64,000 nucleotides of DNA from Epiperipatus broadwayi (Eukaryota > Onychophora > Udeonychophora > Euonychophora > Peripatidae). Both the position numbers and the translations under genes were made by a program. Positions 24,818 to 35,640 of the stretch are shown here, piece after piece. Numbering within the stretch: the first letter of the stretch is position 1; each line of letters opens with the position of its first letter. The DNA is taken from NCBI GenBank assembly GCA_028023455.1, contig JAQFVV010006199.1:5406972-5470971 (forward strand), in the 5' to 3' direction. Under the pieces are notes generated by a model. It searched no databases, was not told where the DNA came from, and saw nothing but the letters and a program-made list of their open reading frames with translations.

Positions 24818-25003
24818 TTGGGGGGGGGTCTAGTAGCAGAAGGGTAAATCCTGTAATATTCGGATTTAGTAATCCCTTTATCCTTGAAAGTCCGAAGCAC
24901 ATTGTTAATAAATTTATCTCAATCTAGTTTAATATTAAAAGAGTTATCATGCACCAACTTTAATATTTTAATTTGGTCGTGCATTTTATTTTTATAGTCT
25001 GTG
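24818..25003 (-). pseudogene. PLE polyprotein, frame-broken linker
   Basis: Translated in the frame one step from both neighbouring segments, this region continues the protein: LLNNTDYKNKMHDQIKILKL, then a TGA stop at 24919-24921 (minus strand), then KDKGITKSEYYRIYPSATRP. At 24823-24831 a run of nine C returns the sequence to the original frame. The two frameshifts compensate each other, so the flanking segments are in one register. The homopolymer shift could be natural decay or a sequencing or assembly error. Confidence 0.8.
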
Positions 25004-25705
25004 TTATTTAGCAAAACAAAATGATTGCCTTTGTCTTCTTTGAGACAAGTAATATTGTGTATTTTGGAAATATTGTTTGGTATTTAATATACTTTTATTC
25101 CATGCTTTTCCTTCTTTGTCAACCAAATTGTTATTTAATAGTTTAGATATATCGGTGATGATAGCGTCTCTTTGTATATTGTTAATGAGACTCACTTCGA
25201 TGTCTGCTATTAGTTCGAGTTTAGGAGATCTCCAACTTCCTCCTACATATTTCAGTCCGAAGGATAAAATTTTCTTGATTTCATATGGTGGTGTAATTGA
25301 AGTTTTGTTAACGAACGCATCTGTATTAATCCTATGGCGATTTCTGTTTTGCTTGATAGACAAAAAATGTATTTTATTTTCAAATTTCACTGTATGAAAT
25401 CTCTCAATTTTATGTAGTTTATCTTGCATCCACTGGGGGATTACGTAGTTCGCAGTCATTTTATTCCATCTGATTGTTTGCTTTTTGAAAGCATCTCTAC
25501 ATCTGTATGTTATATGCGCCAAAAGCTGTTTCTGCAATTCATTCTTAATTTTAAAATTATTGTATATTGTTCTATTGATTTTAACCACACAACAATTGGG
25601 TATAATATTATAATCCTTGCATTTAGAAAAGAACGAAAGTCTTTGCTCATATTTAATCATCAAAATTCCGCAATGTAAGATCTGTTTTTCTTGACCTCTA
25701 TTCAT
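25004..25705 (-). pseudogene. PLE polyprotein, N-terminal segment
   Basis: A 233-codon open segment starting at an ATG at 25705. It contains the stretch NKTSITPPYEIKKILSFGLK (residues about 130-150), which matches the conserved N-terminal motif of Penelope reverse transcriptases, where a short hydrophobic stretch and an acidic residue lead to LL-x-x-GL-x-F/Y. The natural protein leaves this frame near 25060-25090, because an adjacent frame reads ISKIHNITCLKEDKGNHFVL, with the K-x-DKG-N motif of the family. The last residues of the open frame are therefore out of register. The segment lies directly upstream of the reverse-transcriptase segment and belongs to the same polyprotein. Confidence 0.85.
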
Positions 25706-25750
25706 TATGTAATAAATATAGCTTTACTTCTCACTATATGTAAAATATAT

Positions 25751-26028
25751 AATTGTTAATTAGAGAAGATATAAATTAGTATTAAAGTTTATCGGCTTAA
25801 CGTTTTCGAGGATCCATGCCTCGTATTCATAGCCTTCATAAAATGTATAATAAAATATATGCAAATACAAATATTCAAATAAGCTAGTATTACGTAGCCC
25901 ATTTTTTCGAGATCATGAAGCAAGTATTTTTCTATTAATGGCATGGATGTTTCCATTGATGTAAAATGCCTCCTTTATTTTTCTTTTTTGATCATTTGAT
26001 TCTGAGCACAATATTATGGGATTGGCAG
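25751..26028 (-). repeat. PLE direct partial copy (pseudo-LTR part)
   Basis: Near-identical to 23277-23553, the 3' untranslated region and last codons of the endonuclease. It lacks GTCTTTT near 25926, so the short frame differs there. It ends abruptly at GGCA, where the inverted copy begins. Confidence 0.9.
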
Positions 26029-26592
26029 AACTCCACCTAATTCTAATAGATTGATTAACAACTCTAAAGACCACATTGATCGATCCTTCACCCCACACAT
26101 GGTGTACTCTATTGCCTACCCTCAGGCCAGATGCCACGCTATATATTATGGTGAAACAAAAGCTACAATCAATACTAGACTGGCTCAACATATTTACACA
26201 TTTAACAGAGCTCAGAAAAACAACAACACATCCTCTGTATTTTTGGAGCATGCTAAACAATCTGGACATAACTTCACACCTGCCAATCCCATAATATTGT
26301 GCTCAGAATCAAATGATCACAAAAGAAAAATAAAGGAGGCATTTTACATCAATGGAAACATCCATGCCATTAATAGAAAAGACACTTGCTTCATGATCTC
26401 GAAGAAATGGGCTACGTAAAACTAGCTTATTTGAATATTTGTATTTGCATATATTTTATTATACATTTTATGAAGGCTATGAATATGAGGCATGGATCCT
26501 CGAAAACGTTAAGCCAATAAACTTTAATACTAATTTATATCTTCTCTAATTAACAATTATATATTTTACATATAGTGAGAAGTAAAGCTATA
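26029..26592 (+). repeat. PLE inverted partial copy with GIY-YIG endonuclease tail
   Basis: This is the plus-strand equivalent of the element's last roughly 530 bp, corresponding to the reverse complement of about 23277-23806. The open segment 26051-26419 (122 aa) encodes the GIY-YIG region AIYYGETKATINTRLAQH through KKWAT and is almost identical in sequence to the main copy. It then runs through the 3' end into about 45 bp matching the 5' start (reverse of 25718-25762), so a 3'-to-5' junction of two units is preserved in inverted orientation. Confidence 0.9.
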
Positions 26593-26606
26593 TTAATGAT
26601 ATAGAA
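26593..26606. repeat. Target-site duplication, right copy (PLE)
   Basis: TTAATGATATAGAA, an exact match to 23263-23276. Confidence 0.85.
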
Positions 26607-28741
26607 GATATTTACATATATTAAGGGATCTACTGAAAAACGGAATGACACACAATAATAAATGTCAACACTTCATAAATAAAATCTGATTGAATCTTTT
26701 AATTTTAACATTTTCAACAATATTTGGAAAGAGACTAAGCAAAAATCAAAATAATATTATTTAAGAAAAAATCATATAGTTTGATATTATTTTAAATATG
26801 TATTTATAAATTTCACCTTAAAAAACAAAGTTATTATCAAGGTCATAGACAAAATTGAAGTATTACTTTGACATCCCAAATTACTTTACTTGGAAAAGTT
26901 TATTTCAAATTTGATACAGTAGTAATAATACAAAGAAGGAATGAAGGTCATAAACAGAAATTCAAAGATAGAATGAAGGTCATAAACAGAAATTCAAAGA
27001 TAAATTGATAAGGATGATTCAATTAGATATTATATATATAATAAACAAAAATATTAAATTTTATAAACAGAATTATTCGTAACATTAAATAGTACTAACA
27101 AATATTGCATCAATGAAAATTCTAAAACCACAAAACACTCATCAAAACTCATCATTGACCCGGTATCTTTAATGGCTACACATAACTACTAATGATGCAG
27201 AATCATTATATTTGTTAATATAAATATTTATTTTTGATATGTCTTCTTAACATGTGAGAACATACAAAATATACCACATGTATAAAAATTATGTTTGATT
27301 ATATTAAAATAATCACTCAAATATTAATTGCTTCTGGAAATGAAATTCATCTATTTGTAATATCTACTTGTGAGATATATATGCCAAGTTCTTTACTTGA
27401 AGACAGTTTGAATTAATTGACAGAAAACTCCTTCATTGTCAGTGGTAGTTTGTTAGTTACAAATAATATTTCAAAATTGAAAGATAAATATTTGGAAAAA
27501 TATTTTTATTATAAATAACATGCAATGGTTTTAATAAAGATAATTCTGTACTTCTTCAAAACATTCATTTCTTTTAAATTTTTAAATTTTTTCTTCATGT
27601 TTAAATATTTTAAACAGAAAAATCTTTAATTAAATATTTTTTGGTCAACTGAAAAATCACAACAGCTTAATGTTTAATCATTAATAGAGAATTTACATCA
27701 CACTGAAAATGTTTAGAAAAAGTACGGAACAAAATGATAATTTATGTTATCTTACTTGGCAAAGAAATCTAATCGCTGATAAATATTTATATTGTATCTT
27801 TAACTATATAAGTCATATTTATATGCATTTATTCTTCAGTAAATTAATAATAAGAAAGTCATATCAACATGATTGTTTATCAGATATGAAAGAACTATTA
27901 TACTTGTTCTGCATTAATGTAATATACATAAAGAAAGAGGAATTTCAAACTTTTAAGAATCTGTTATGTATATTTAAGAGTAAAAATTTCTAATTAATTT
28001 TTTTTCTTGCAAAAAATAATAAATGGAATTTAAAATCCGCTTTCTTTTATTATCATAACATAGCTATAACTTAAACATTAATGTCATGTATCTAAAATCG
28101 CTCAGTAAATTTAATAGAGAATAAAATATATAAAATATTTATTGAATACTATTATATGTTCTTTTGGTAATAAAAACAACTGATAATAAATGATAATTAT
28201 TTAAAAATATATATTTGACGGCAGTTTATTATATATAGCATAAATAAAACTGGATCATTTAAATTAAAGAGAAAAATATCAGCGATACAATTTAAAAAAT
28301 TTTGTCCTTTACGATAACGTATTCGATTACTCAGCAGGCCATTCGAAGTTCAAGAACAAAATAATATTTTTTTGTATGCTCGGACGTTGTATTAAATAGA
28401 GTAAGACAATTTTGATATATAAACTAATTGTAAGCTTTTATTTTAAATACAGTCCTTAATATCTCAATTTTTTAGCACTTCACATAATATTTTTATCTAT
28501 TTTTGACAATAAAATTGAAATGTATACATGGAATTCATTTAGCTAATGATAAAGTATCGTTTTACTGAGAATAAAATTAAAATGAATAAATTGAAATAAA
28601 CAAACAAAAAACGACTGTACAATGGTATTGGTGGCTTTATTAAGTGATCGAATTTTTCACGATAATTAGGAATCATAAACAAATAACAAATAATTAATTA
28701 TTTCTTTCACTGTAAATTAATGAATTTTATTTAAATAATTT
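26607..28741. other. Mostly unrecognised AT-rich DNA
   Basis: A 32-bp tandem duplication lies at 26941-27002 (ATGAAGGTCATAAACAGAAA...). The ORF at 27709-27993 plus (94 aa, starts MFRKSTEQNDNLCYLTWQRN) is the longest here; I see no domain, signal peptide or repeat in it, and it may be chance. No mobile-element signature is seen. Confidence 0.4.
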
Positions 28742-29036
28742 AATAATAACGTGAAAGGCTAAAACCTTTAACAGATGCCCTTAAAAATGCTTATGTGACA
28801 GCCAATCAGATGTAGTAATGACTGCACATGGAACTCTCAATTCAAAAACACAAGCTGGAAATACGAGAAAAAGATGGAGCACCTTCTTCGCTACTTAAAT
28901 TTATATATAAATAAGCCAGACTCAAGCATTCTGAATTAAGAGCCTGAAACTTAAAACACCTTCACATTTAATTCACTAAATATTACATATAAATAAACAA
29001 CAATTAATTTACATATTTAAAAACATAGTGTGTTAA

Positions 29037-29475
29037 AGGTCTGTCCATCCCTCATATATATATGTAAATGGATTATTCTCCAGTACAAAAATGAGTGGTC
29101 AGAATGACTAAATGGGCAACATGGATAGGATGACAACTTGGCACTAACATGGGCTTTGAATGTTCCATAATCAGATTTTCAATGAAATGGATGGCTGAAG
29201 AGTTGTGAGTTGGAGTAGTTTGAAGCCTGCCCATTAAAATATGAAGATTGACTATCTTAATATAAAGGTTAGCACTGATTGTATTTATGTGTGGACATAG
29301 TAATCTGGACCAACTGATGATTGCTGGCTTAGCATGAAATACATATATTGATGATAATTTATCTTTTCAATATGTGTATGATCAGGTGGTCAGCAATATA
29401 AGATGGCATGGAAAGTTGAGGGTTGTGTGAAAGTCTGAGTTCGAATCTCTTATATTACATTATATATGTGCAGGT
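29037..29475. repeat. Dispersed repeat R1, copy 3
   Basis: The leader GGTCTGTCCATCCC and body match the copies near 7.4-8.2 kb. The terminal segment GAAAGTCTGAGTTCGAATCTC contains a good match to a tRNA B box (GAGTTCGAATC). A convincing A box was not established. Confidence 0.7.
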
Positions 29476-29553
29476 GTGTGTAAGCCTGTACAGTGTATTA
29501 ATTTACATAAGCAGATTATTATTACATCTGATTGGCTATTACATAAGCAAAAG

Positions 29554-29781
29554 AAGTAATTTTCAAATCTAATGAAATGATAGTAACAAATGTAAATATA
29601 TTAAATTTATTAAGCACAAGCAGATGATTATTACATCTGATTGGCTGTCACATAAGCATTTTAAGGTGCATCTGTTAAAGGTTTTAGCCTTTCACATTAT
29701 TATTATATCATCTGCTTGCACTTAATAAATTTAATATATTTACATTTGTTACTATCATTTCATTAGATTTGAAAATTACTT
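29554..29781. repeat. Inner inverted repeat (75-bp arms)
   Basis: Arms 29554-29628 and 29707-29781 are reverse complements with about two differences (AAGCACAAG against AAGTGCAAG). The loop carries CATCTGATTGGCTGTCACAT and the terminal motif of the host foldback element. Confidence 0.85.
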
Positions 29782-30100
29782 CGTAGTAAATCGAAAAATT
29801 TCACATTGTTTATTTATATATAATATTTAGTGAATTAAATATGAAGGTGTTTTAAGCTTCACACTCTTAGTTTCAGAATGCTTGAATCTGGCTTACTTAT
29901 ATATACATTTAAGTAGAGAAGAAGGTGTTCCATCTTTTTTTTTGTATTTCTGGCTTCTGTTTTTGAATTGAGAGTTCCATGTGCAATCATTATTATATCT
30001 GGTTGGCTATCACATAACCATTTTTAAGGCCCATCTGTTAAAGGTTTTAGCCTTTCACGTTATTATTATATCATCTGCTTGCACTTAATAAATTTAATAT

Positions 30101-30114
30101 ATTTAAATAATTTA
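30101..30114. repeat. Target-site duplication, left copy (RTE LINE)
   Basis: ATTTAAATAATTTA, repeated exactly at 33003-33016. Confidence 0.75.
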
Positions 30115-30329
30115 AATAATATTCATTAAGGCTGTAGCCTCAATCACATGCATATAAAATGCGATAGTAGGGACTTCTACAGGTCTTAAAACCACAAGCT
30201 TACTCTTTGGAAGAAAAGAGCCCTTACTCCCAGGAGGCTGTAAAGTCACCAATCAAGGTGGCAATTGGTGGCTGAAGGCAGAGGGTACTAAGAGTTCCCT
30301 AATTGTGAACCCAGGTTGCCATTTGATGA

Positions 30330-31060
30330 TGACTTTTTATTTAGGCACTTCCAACTGCAAATCACTTTCAAGTGAAGGAAGATTTCAAGAATTAGAAGAA
30401 CTGTCTTATATTAAATGGGACATTATTGGACTTTGTGAAGTAGGAAGAAAAGGTGAGAGACAATTGATTTAAAAAGTGGACATGTACTCTACTATAAAGG
30501 CACAAATATTGGAAAGTAAGTGGAGTAGGATTCACTATAAATAAAAAGTGGAAGAACAACATTATGGAGATTAATGCCAAGATTAGTTATACAACTTAAT
30601 AGCAGATACTGAATGCAGACAATTCAGGTTTATGTCCCAACAAATTCTCACAGAGATAAAGAGTGGAAGATTTTTATATGGATGTACACATGGATTTTAA
30701 TCAGAGTAAACGACATTTTAAAATTGTTATGGAAGACTTTAATGCTAGAATTGATAAACAAATAAAAGATGGAAGTGCTGTAGGTAATTTTGGTTATGGT
30801 AATAGAAATGAGAGAGATCATAGACTTGTGGAGTTTGCAGAAAAAGAAAAACTTTATATTATGAATTCTTTTTATGAGAAAAATGTTAAAAGGAAGTAAA
30901 CATGGAAGCAGCCAAATGAAGGTACAGTAGAATTGGATTATATTTTGACTAACAGAAAATACATATTTCAAGATTGTAATGTTTTTAATAAATTTAACAT
31001 AGGAAGTGATCATTGATTAGTAAGATGTAAGATACATGTTAATGCAAAACTAGAGAGAAA
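30330..31060 (+). pseudogene. RTE endonuclease domain remnant
   Basis: The remnant shows EGRFQELEELSYIKWDIIGL and CEVGRKGE (near 30375-30460), the usual E-L-x-x-x-x-x-D-I-I-G-L-x-E motif at the start of these nucleases. Then an open segment at 30663-30899 contains MEDFNARIDKQIKDG (the GDFNA motif with E replacing G) and NERDHRLVEFAEKEKLYIMN. After a stop, LDYILTNRKY and IGSDH correspond to the late D-Y-I and S-D-H catalytic motifs. Stops at several points show decay. It would nick target DNA to prime reverse transcription. Confidence 0.8.
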
Positions 31061-31376
31061 AAAAATTATTAAAAAAAACAGTATTTACAGTTGATATTCC
31101 TAATCTTCAGAAAAACTCTAATGAATTTCAATTAGAACTTACAAATCAGTTTCAATATTAGCATATTTTGAACATAATTCAGATTTTAATGAAATTAATA
31201 TGAAAATAACTGATACACTTTTAAAAACTGCAACAAAGATAGCTGGTAGAAAAAAGTAGCAATTGACCAATAAAATTTCTAGTGAGACTAGAGAATTTAT
31301 GAAGAAAAGAAGGAATATGAAGACATACAAAAATGATGCATTAAAAAGAATTGAATATTTCAAATTTTTTCAATAG

Positions 31377-32345
31377 GTGCAAAAAAGAGTTGAAAATGAT
31401 ATAAGAAAATATAACTGTGAACTAGTGAGGAAAGCTGTAGAAGAGAATAAAATTCTCAATATTAGTAGGAAATTTATATTTGCAATAAGAAACAAAGATG
31501 GAATTATTACTGAAAAGAGAGATGTCATCATGAAATGGATAGAAGACTTCTATCAAGAATTATGTGGTAATAAAGAATAAATACCTTCTATATCTATTAT
31601 ATTTTCCAAATTGCTCAGAATTTTAAATAAAGAAGTGATACAGGCAATTAAATTTATGAAGAAAGGAAAGGCTCCAGATAATGATGGAATCATAATTGAT
31701 ATATTAAAATAAGCAGGCAAAGAAATAGAATTTTTTTTTAGCAAAGTTATATACCAAATATCTAAATGATAAAGATGTACTAGATGATTGGAAGAATGTA
31801 GTATTAATATTTTAAAAAGGTGATAAAGAAAGTATTAGAAATTATTGACATATCAGCCTTTTATCAGTTTTATACAAAAATTTTACTAAGATAATTACAA
31901 CTCATCTACAGAGAACATTGGATTTCCACTAACCAAGAGAACAAGTTGAATTTAAGTGGTTTTAGTACAGCAGATCATACTCAGGTTTTGAGAGAAGTTA
32001 TAGAAAGGACAAATGAATATGAGTTACCATTATGCTTTGGATTTGTAGATTATGAAAAGGCATTTGATTCTATAAACATTTCTTCAGTGATTAAAGCATT
32101 AGATCATCAAAGTATAGATCCAGGATATTGTCATATTTTAAAGAATATTTATAAAAATGCAACAGCAACAGAATGACTCCATATCTCCAAAACGTTTTAC
32201 AGCAGTGCTGCAAGAAGTATTTTGTGGATTAAAATGGGAAGTTAAAGGAGTAAAAGTAAATGGAGATAATTTAAGTCATTTAGATTTCACAGATGATGTA
32301 GTTGTTTTTGCAAATAGTGCTTTAGAGATTCAAGAAATGTAAGTA
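31377..32345 (+). pseudogene. RTE reverse transcriptase remnant
   Basis: Open pieces read IIDILK after MKKGKAPDNDGI (near 31660-31710), then GFSTADHTQVLREVIERT and CFGFVDYEKAFDSI (31946-32090), the finger and palm A motifs. Next come DSISPKRFTAVLQEVF and LSHLDFTDDVVVFA (near 32290). The catalytic box reads FTDD where the family normally has FADD or YADD. Frame changes occur near 31580, 31740, 31900 and 32160. Confidence 0.85.
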
Positions 32346-32518
32346 GGAAAGTAGGACTAAAGATAAATGTTAAGAAGCCTAAAGTAATGTTTAATGGATT
32401 TTCTCAAAATATGAAAATAAAGATTGAGTATGATGAGTTAGAAGAAGTAAGTAGCTACAAATAGGATGAAATTAATCATAGAATTAAACTTGGTTGGGGT
32501 GCTTTTGATAAAAATAAC

Positions 32519-32890
32519 TTGATACTAAAAGGAAATATGCCTATGTGTTTGAAAAGGAAGGTTTTTATTAAATGTGTTTTACCAGTTGTTACTTATGGAT
32601 CTGAGACTTGTACTCTTAATAGAAGAGCAATACAGAGTCTTCAGACCACTCAAAGCAGTATGGAGAGATGCATGTTGGGAGTAACAAGAAGATATCAAAA
32701 ACACAATATATGGGTAAGAGAACAAACAGGTTTTACTGACCTCATTGAAAAAATTAAAAGACTGAAGTGGAGTTGGACTGGATATATTGCTAGAAGAGAT
32801 GGTAGTAGATGGACAATTGAAATCTTAAACTGGATTCCAAGAGGTTGTAAAAGACCCAGAAAGAGACCACATATGAGATGGATGAAATAA
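32519..32890 (+). pseudogene. RTE C-terminal domain remnant
   Basis: A 123-aa open segment with KCVLPVVTYGSETCTLNRRA, MERCMLGVTRRYQKHNIWVR and LKWSWTGYIARRDGSRWTIE, followed by NWIPRGCKRPRKRPHMRWMK. This is the highly characteristic tail of RTE and related LINE polyproteins, usually LKW-x-WAGHIARR. It is only mildly decayed. Confidence 0.85.
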
Positions 32891-33002
32891 GAAAATGTGC
32901 AGTGTTGATGTGGAGAAGAGAAGCTAAAAATAGGAAATGGATTGAACTTGGAGAGACCTTCATCCTGCAGTGGATTGATAATGGTTGTTGTTGATGATGA
33001 CG

Positions 33003-33016
33003 ATTTAAATAATTTA
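33003..33016. repeat. Target-site duplication, right copy (RTE LINE)
   Basis: ATTTAAATAATTTA, an exact match to 30101-30114. Confidence 0.75.
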
Positions 33017-34626
33017 CAAAACTTTTTCATCACTTTTTTTGTTTTAAACCTTATTTTGTTTTTAATGAATTAACATAAATCAATAAATATTTTATTTCCC
33101 AGGTTTCTGATATCTCAAATAAAACATGACTTTTTGTTCTAAACAATTTATGAATTTTATATAATATTTTTTATTTGTTCAATATGATCTATTTTAATGT
33201 CTTGATTTCATCTAATAAATGTGAAATTTCTCTTTTTTTAAAAAAATTAAAATATTTCAATTATCTTAATTAATCAACAACAATCAACATAAATGTTATA
33301 TTGTTGAAAATTTTTTAAAATCTTTAAGATTACTAATAATTTGACAGAACAAGCAAAATGTTTTAATTACATAAACATACATTCACACACCCGCACACAT
33401 AAAGTTTATAATTTAAAAAGTACATATTTAAAAAATGGAGGTATGAAGTAGATTAAAATATTCAAATCGTAATATTTTGAAAGTTATAGTTAGTGAGTAT
33501 ATGTTAACATACAGGGCCAGTGGAAGATGGTAAACAAAGTAAGCAAGGCATGAGTGCATGGATACAAGAGAGTGTAAAAATAGTGCAAAATTAAGAATAC
33601 ATTTTTATTATGTTACAAATATTAATTAATCTGACTTGGTTCATCATTTCTACAAAATAAAGAAATTTAAACATTAAAATAGCAATCACTTCCTGAAATG
33701 TAATTTATCAATTATAATTTCCTACAATTTATTTTTATCTTATGATATGCCCAGTTATGTCTTCTTATGCTGGGTTTATACAATTCGTATTTCACATCAC
33801 ATTACCATGCGATGCAAAAATGGAACAGTCCATTTTACTATTACTATCCATACCATTTATATATATCAACACACTACATTGTAGAAGCACTTGGTAACAT
33901 TAGAAAAATACATACAAGTTGCAATATGTTGATTCATGTGCATATTGAAATAAGTTCAATAATTGAGATAATATGGTTTGATATAATGTGTTGGTCTCTT
34001 TCACAAAATTTATTATCAATTAAAATTTAAAAAAGTATAAATATGAGTTAAATCATTTCTTTGAATATATTATATTTTTTCTTGTCTAATATCATGGAGC
34101 AATGTTCTAAACACATGGTTCTTAGTGTGTGAACAATTACAGATACATTATAGGATTGAAATTATTTTATATTATTTTTTAAACAATTACTTGAGATGTT
34201 GTTATGCATATATGAAAGACAAATAGTTTAGATGAAAAATGTGAATAGGTTGGGAAAAAATAATCATTTTTCTGGATAATTATTTCACAAGACACATGTA
34301 GGTTTGAGATTTAGTTTCAATTGGTCATTGAAAAACATTTGGGTTGAAATTGTATTTTATAATAAAATTAAAAAGTTCATAACTAAGGAATAAAGATTCA
34401 GAACTTGTTTAGAGTTTCACCAACTGGAAAGATTCTTCATTGACATCCAGATGGATATAAATCATTAAATAATATGCCCCAAGAGATTTAACCATACTGC
34501 TCTAATGAATCTTCATGCTCAAGTGCATGATATGTAAAGAAGGATCACCTGACATATAGAAATGAAAGAAGCAATAGTATTGGTAGAAGGTTGGAACTGA
34601 GAATCAGATTAATTAAAGTTATGATA
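33017..34626. other. No recognised feature
   Basis: AT-rich sequence. A small stretch (CAGGGCCAGTGGAAGATGGT near 33511) has higher complexity but is not identified. The ORF at 33767-34030 is unsupported. Confidence 0.4.
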
Positions 34627-34831
34627 ATAAATCAATAAATGTTTGACCATTTAAAAACAGAAAAGGCTTTCATTGATTTAAAATATCTTTATTCTAGTTT
34701 AACACTTTCAACACCACTTGTATTATAATCATAGCTTTGTGCATTCAATTTTGATAAAATCTCATATTATATGTATTTGTTTAGGTTATAGAATTTGCAT
34801 AAAATTGAATTTGTTTTATTTATATTCATAT

Positions 34832-35298
34832 TTATGTAAAAGATGTTAGAGAGGTCATTTTTTTGGATAGAGGGAAGCTAGTTTCTTTTTTATTTAATGC
34901 ATGCTTGTCTTTAGCTGTAGTCATTGCCTCTTTCATCTTTCTCTTTCTGTCATCTACGTCAATGCATATAATGTCTGACTTAGAGAAATAAAGTTTGTGG
35001 TCTGACTGCAGCTTGTGCTTCAAAAATATTGATTTGTATTCACTGCTTTTTTTGCCCTGCTGTATAAGTAATTGTATTGGGTAAGCCTTGTGGGCAAATT
35101 AGCTCTAGTTTCTCTATAGCATACATTTAAACAATTTAAATTTTTGCATGCTATTTTATATTCTACCTGATGTATAGTCTCCTTATTTATTTTGTTTTTA
35201 GAGTTGTTTAATAATTTATTTAAAGAAGGAGGCAATCGGAAACTTATGTTATATTTATCGTCACTGATTTCTTCATTTCTGTACAATATTTGACACAT
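34832..35298 (-). pseudogene. PLE GIY-YIG endonuclease fragment (family 2)
   Basis: Two abutting minus-strand frames (35298-35020, then 35023-34832) form one reading. It opens ISFRLPPSLNKLLNNSKNKI and contains VEYKIACKNLNCLNVCYRET, where the main PLE has MYSIACPQAGCHAIYYGET. It continues RANLPTRLTQYNYLYSRAKK, then HKLQSDHKL and DRKRKMKEAM. The GIY-YIG core is altered (CYRET), implying loss of activity. The frame join near 35020 is a one-step frameshift. Confidence 0.75.
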
Positions 35299-35443
35299 AA
35301 AGTAGACTAATCCATTTTTTCTTTTCAGAGTGGAGTAGTACCAGGTTCCTAACTTTGCTGTAAAATTTTTCTATTGTAGCATTATTATTTTTGATGTTAT
35401 ATCCCATACTTATTAGATCTTTCATGTATACTCATCAATATTT

Positions 35444-35640
35444 TTGGAATATGAGTTGCAGTCAGGCCACAAATATGATCTCTCTAAGGCAGACATCATA
35501 TGCATTGAAAGAGGCAACAGAAAGAGAAAGGTGAATGAGGCATGGAATATAGCCAAAGACAGGCATACATTAAATAAAAAAGAAGCTAACATCTGTCTAT
35601 CCAAAAATGGCTTCTCTAACATCTTCTACATAGATTTGAA
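35444..35640 (+). pseudogene. Inverted PLE endonuclease tail (family 2)
   Basis: Plus-strand segment MEYELQSGHKYDLSKADIIC, then RGNRKRKVNEAWNIAKDRHT. It parallels HKLQSDHKLYFSKSDIIC on the opposite strand at 34.9-35.0 kb. Together they form the inverted pair. Confidence 0.7.

Larger units (their letters stand above)
23277..26592 (-). mobile_element. Penelope-like element (PLE) with inverted partial copy
   Basis: Reading the minus strand from the right, the parts are as follows. An inverted partial copy lies at 26029-26592. A direct partial copy of the 3' end lies at 25751-26028, equivalent to 23277-23553. A short 5' segment follows at 25708-25750, and then the body runs from 25707 to 23277 with the reverse transcriptase and GIY-YIG endonuclease. 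The insertion is bounded by an exact 14-bp target-site duplication, so all parts arrived in one event. Penelope-like elements commonly carry tandem partial copies acting as pseudo-LTRs, often with an inverted piece; this arrangement matches. Close agreement between the body and the partial copies suggests a recent insertion. The coding frame is broken at three places, described with the coding segments. Confidence 0.9.
28742..30068. mobile_element. Nested foldback element with about 260-bp inverted arms
   Basis: The left arm (28742-29000) and right arm (29808-30068) are reverse complements. They begin AATAATAACGTGAAAGGCTA and share GGAACTCTCAATTCAAAAAC, CACCTTCTTC and TTTAATTCACTAAATATTA. Inside sit a copy of repeat R1 (29037-29475) and a second inverted repeat (29554-29628 with 29707-29781). 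Between those inner arms lies another copy of the outer terminus (ATCTGTTAAAGGTTTTAGCC at about 29670-29690). The arms carry the CAGCCAATCAGATG motif also seen in the MITE at 8526. No transposase is visible. Confidence 0.75.
30115..33002 (+). mobile_element. RTE-type LINE, near full length, inactive
   Basis: A 2.89-kb plus-strand unit flanked by an exact 14-bp duplication and ending in a GTTGTTGTTGATGATGAC microsatellite-like tail, typical of RTE elements. It encodes, in order, apurinic-type endonuclease, reverse transcriptase and a C-terminal domain, in several frames with stops. Two further antisense copies of the same family lie at 41.6-46.2 kb. Its 5' end may be slightly truncated. Confidence 0.85.

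Noticed and set aside
24354-25678. Plus-strand ORFs across the Penelope-like element
   Set aside because: The minus strand carries clear reverse-transcriptase and endonuclease motifs; these are shadows.
27709-27993. 94-aa ORF as a real gene
   Set aside because: No recognisable domain, splice context or repeat support; kept only as a note in the regional entry.
30648-31013. 121-aa minus-strand ORF
   Set aside because: Shadow of the RTE endonuclease on the plus strand.
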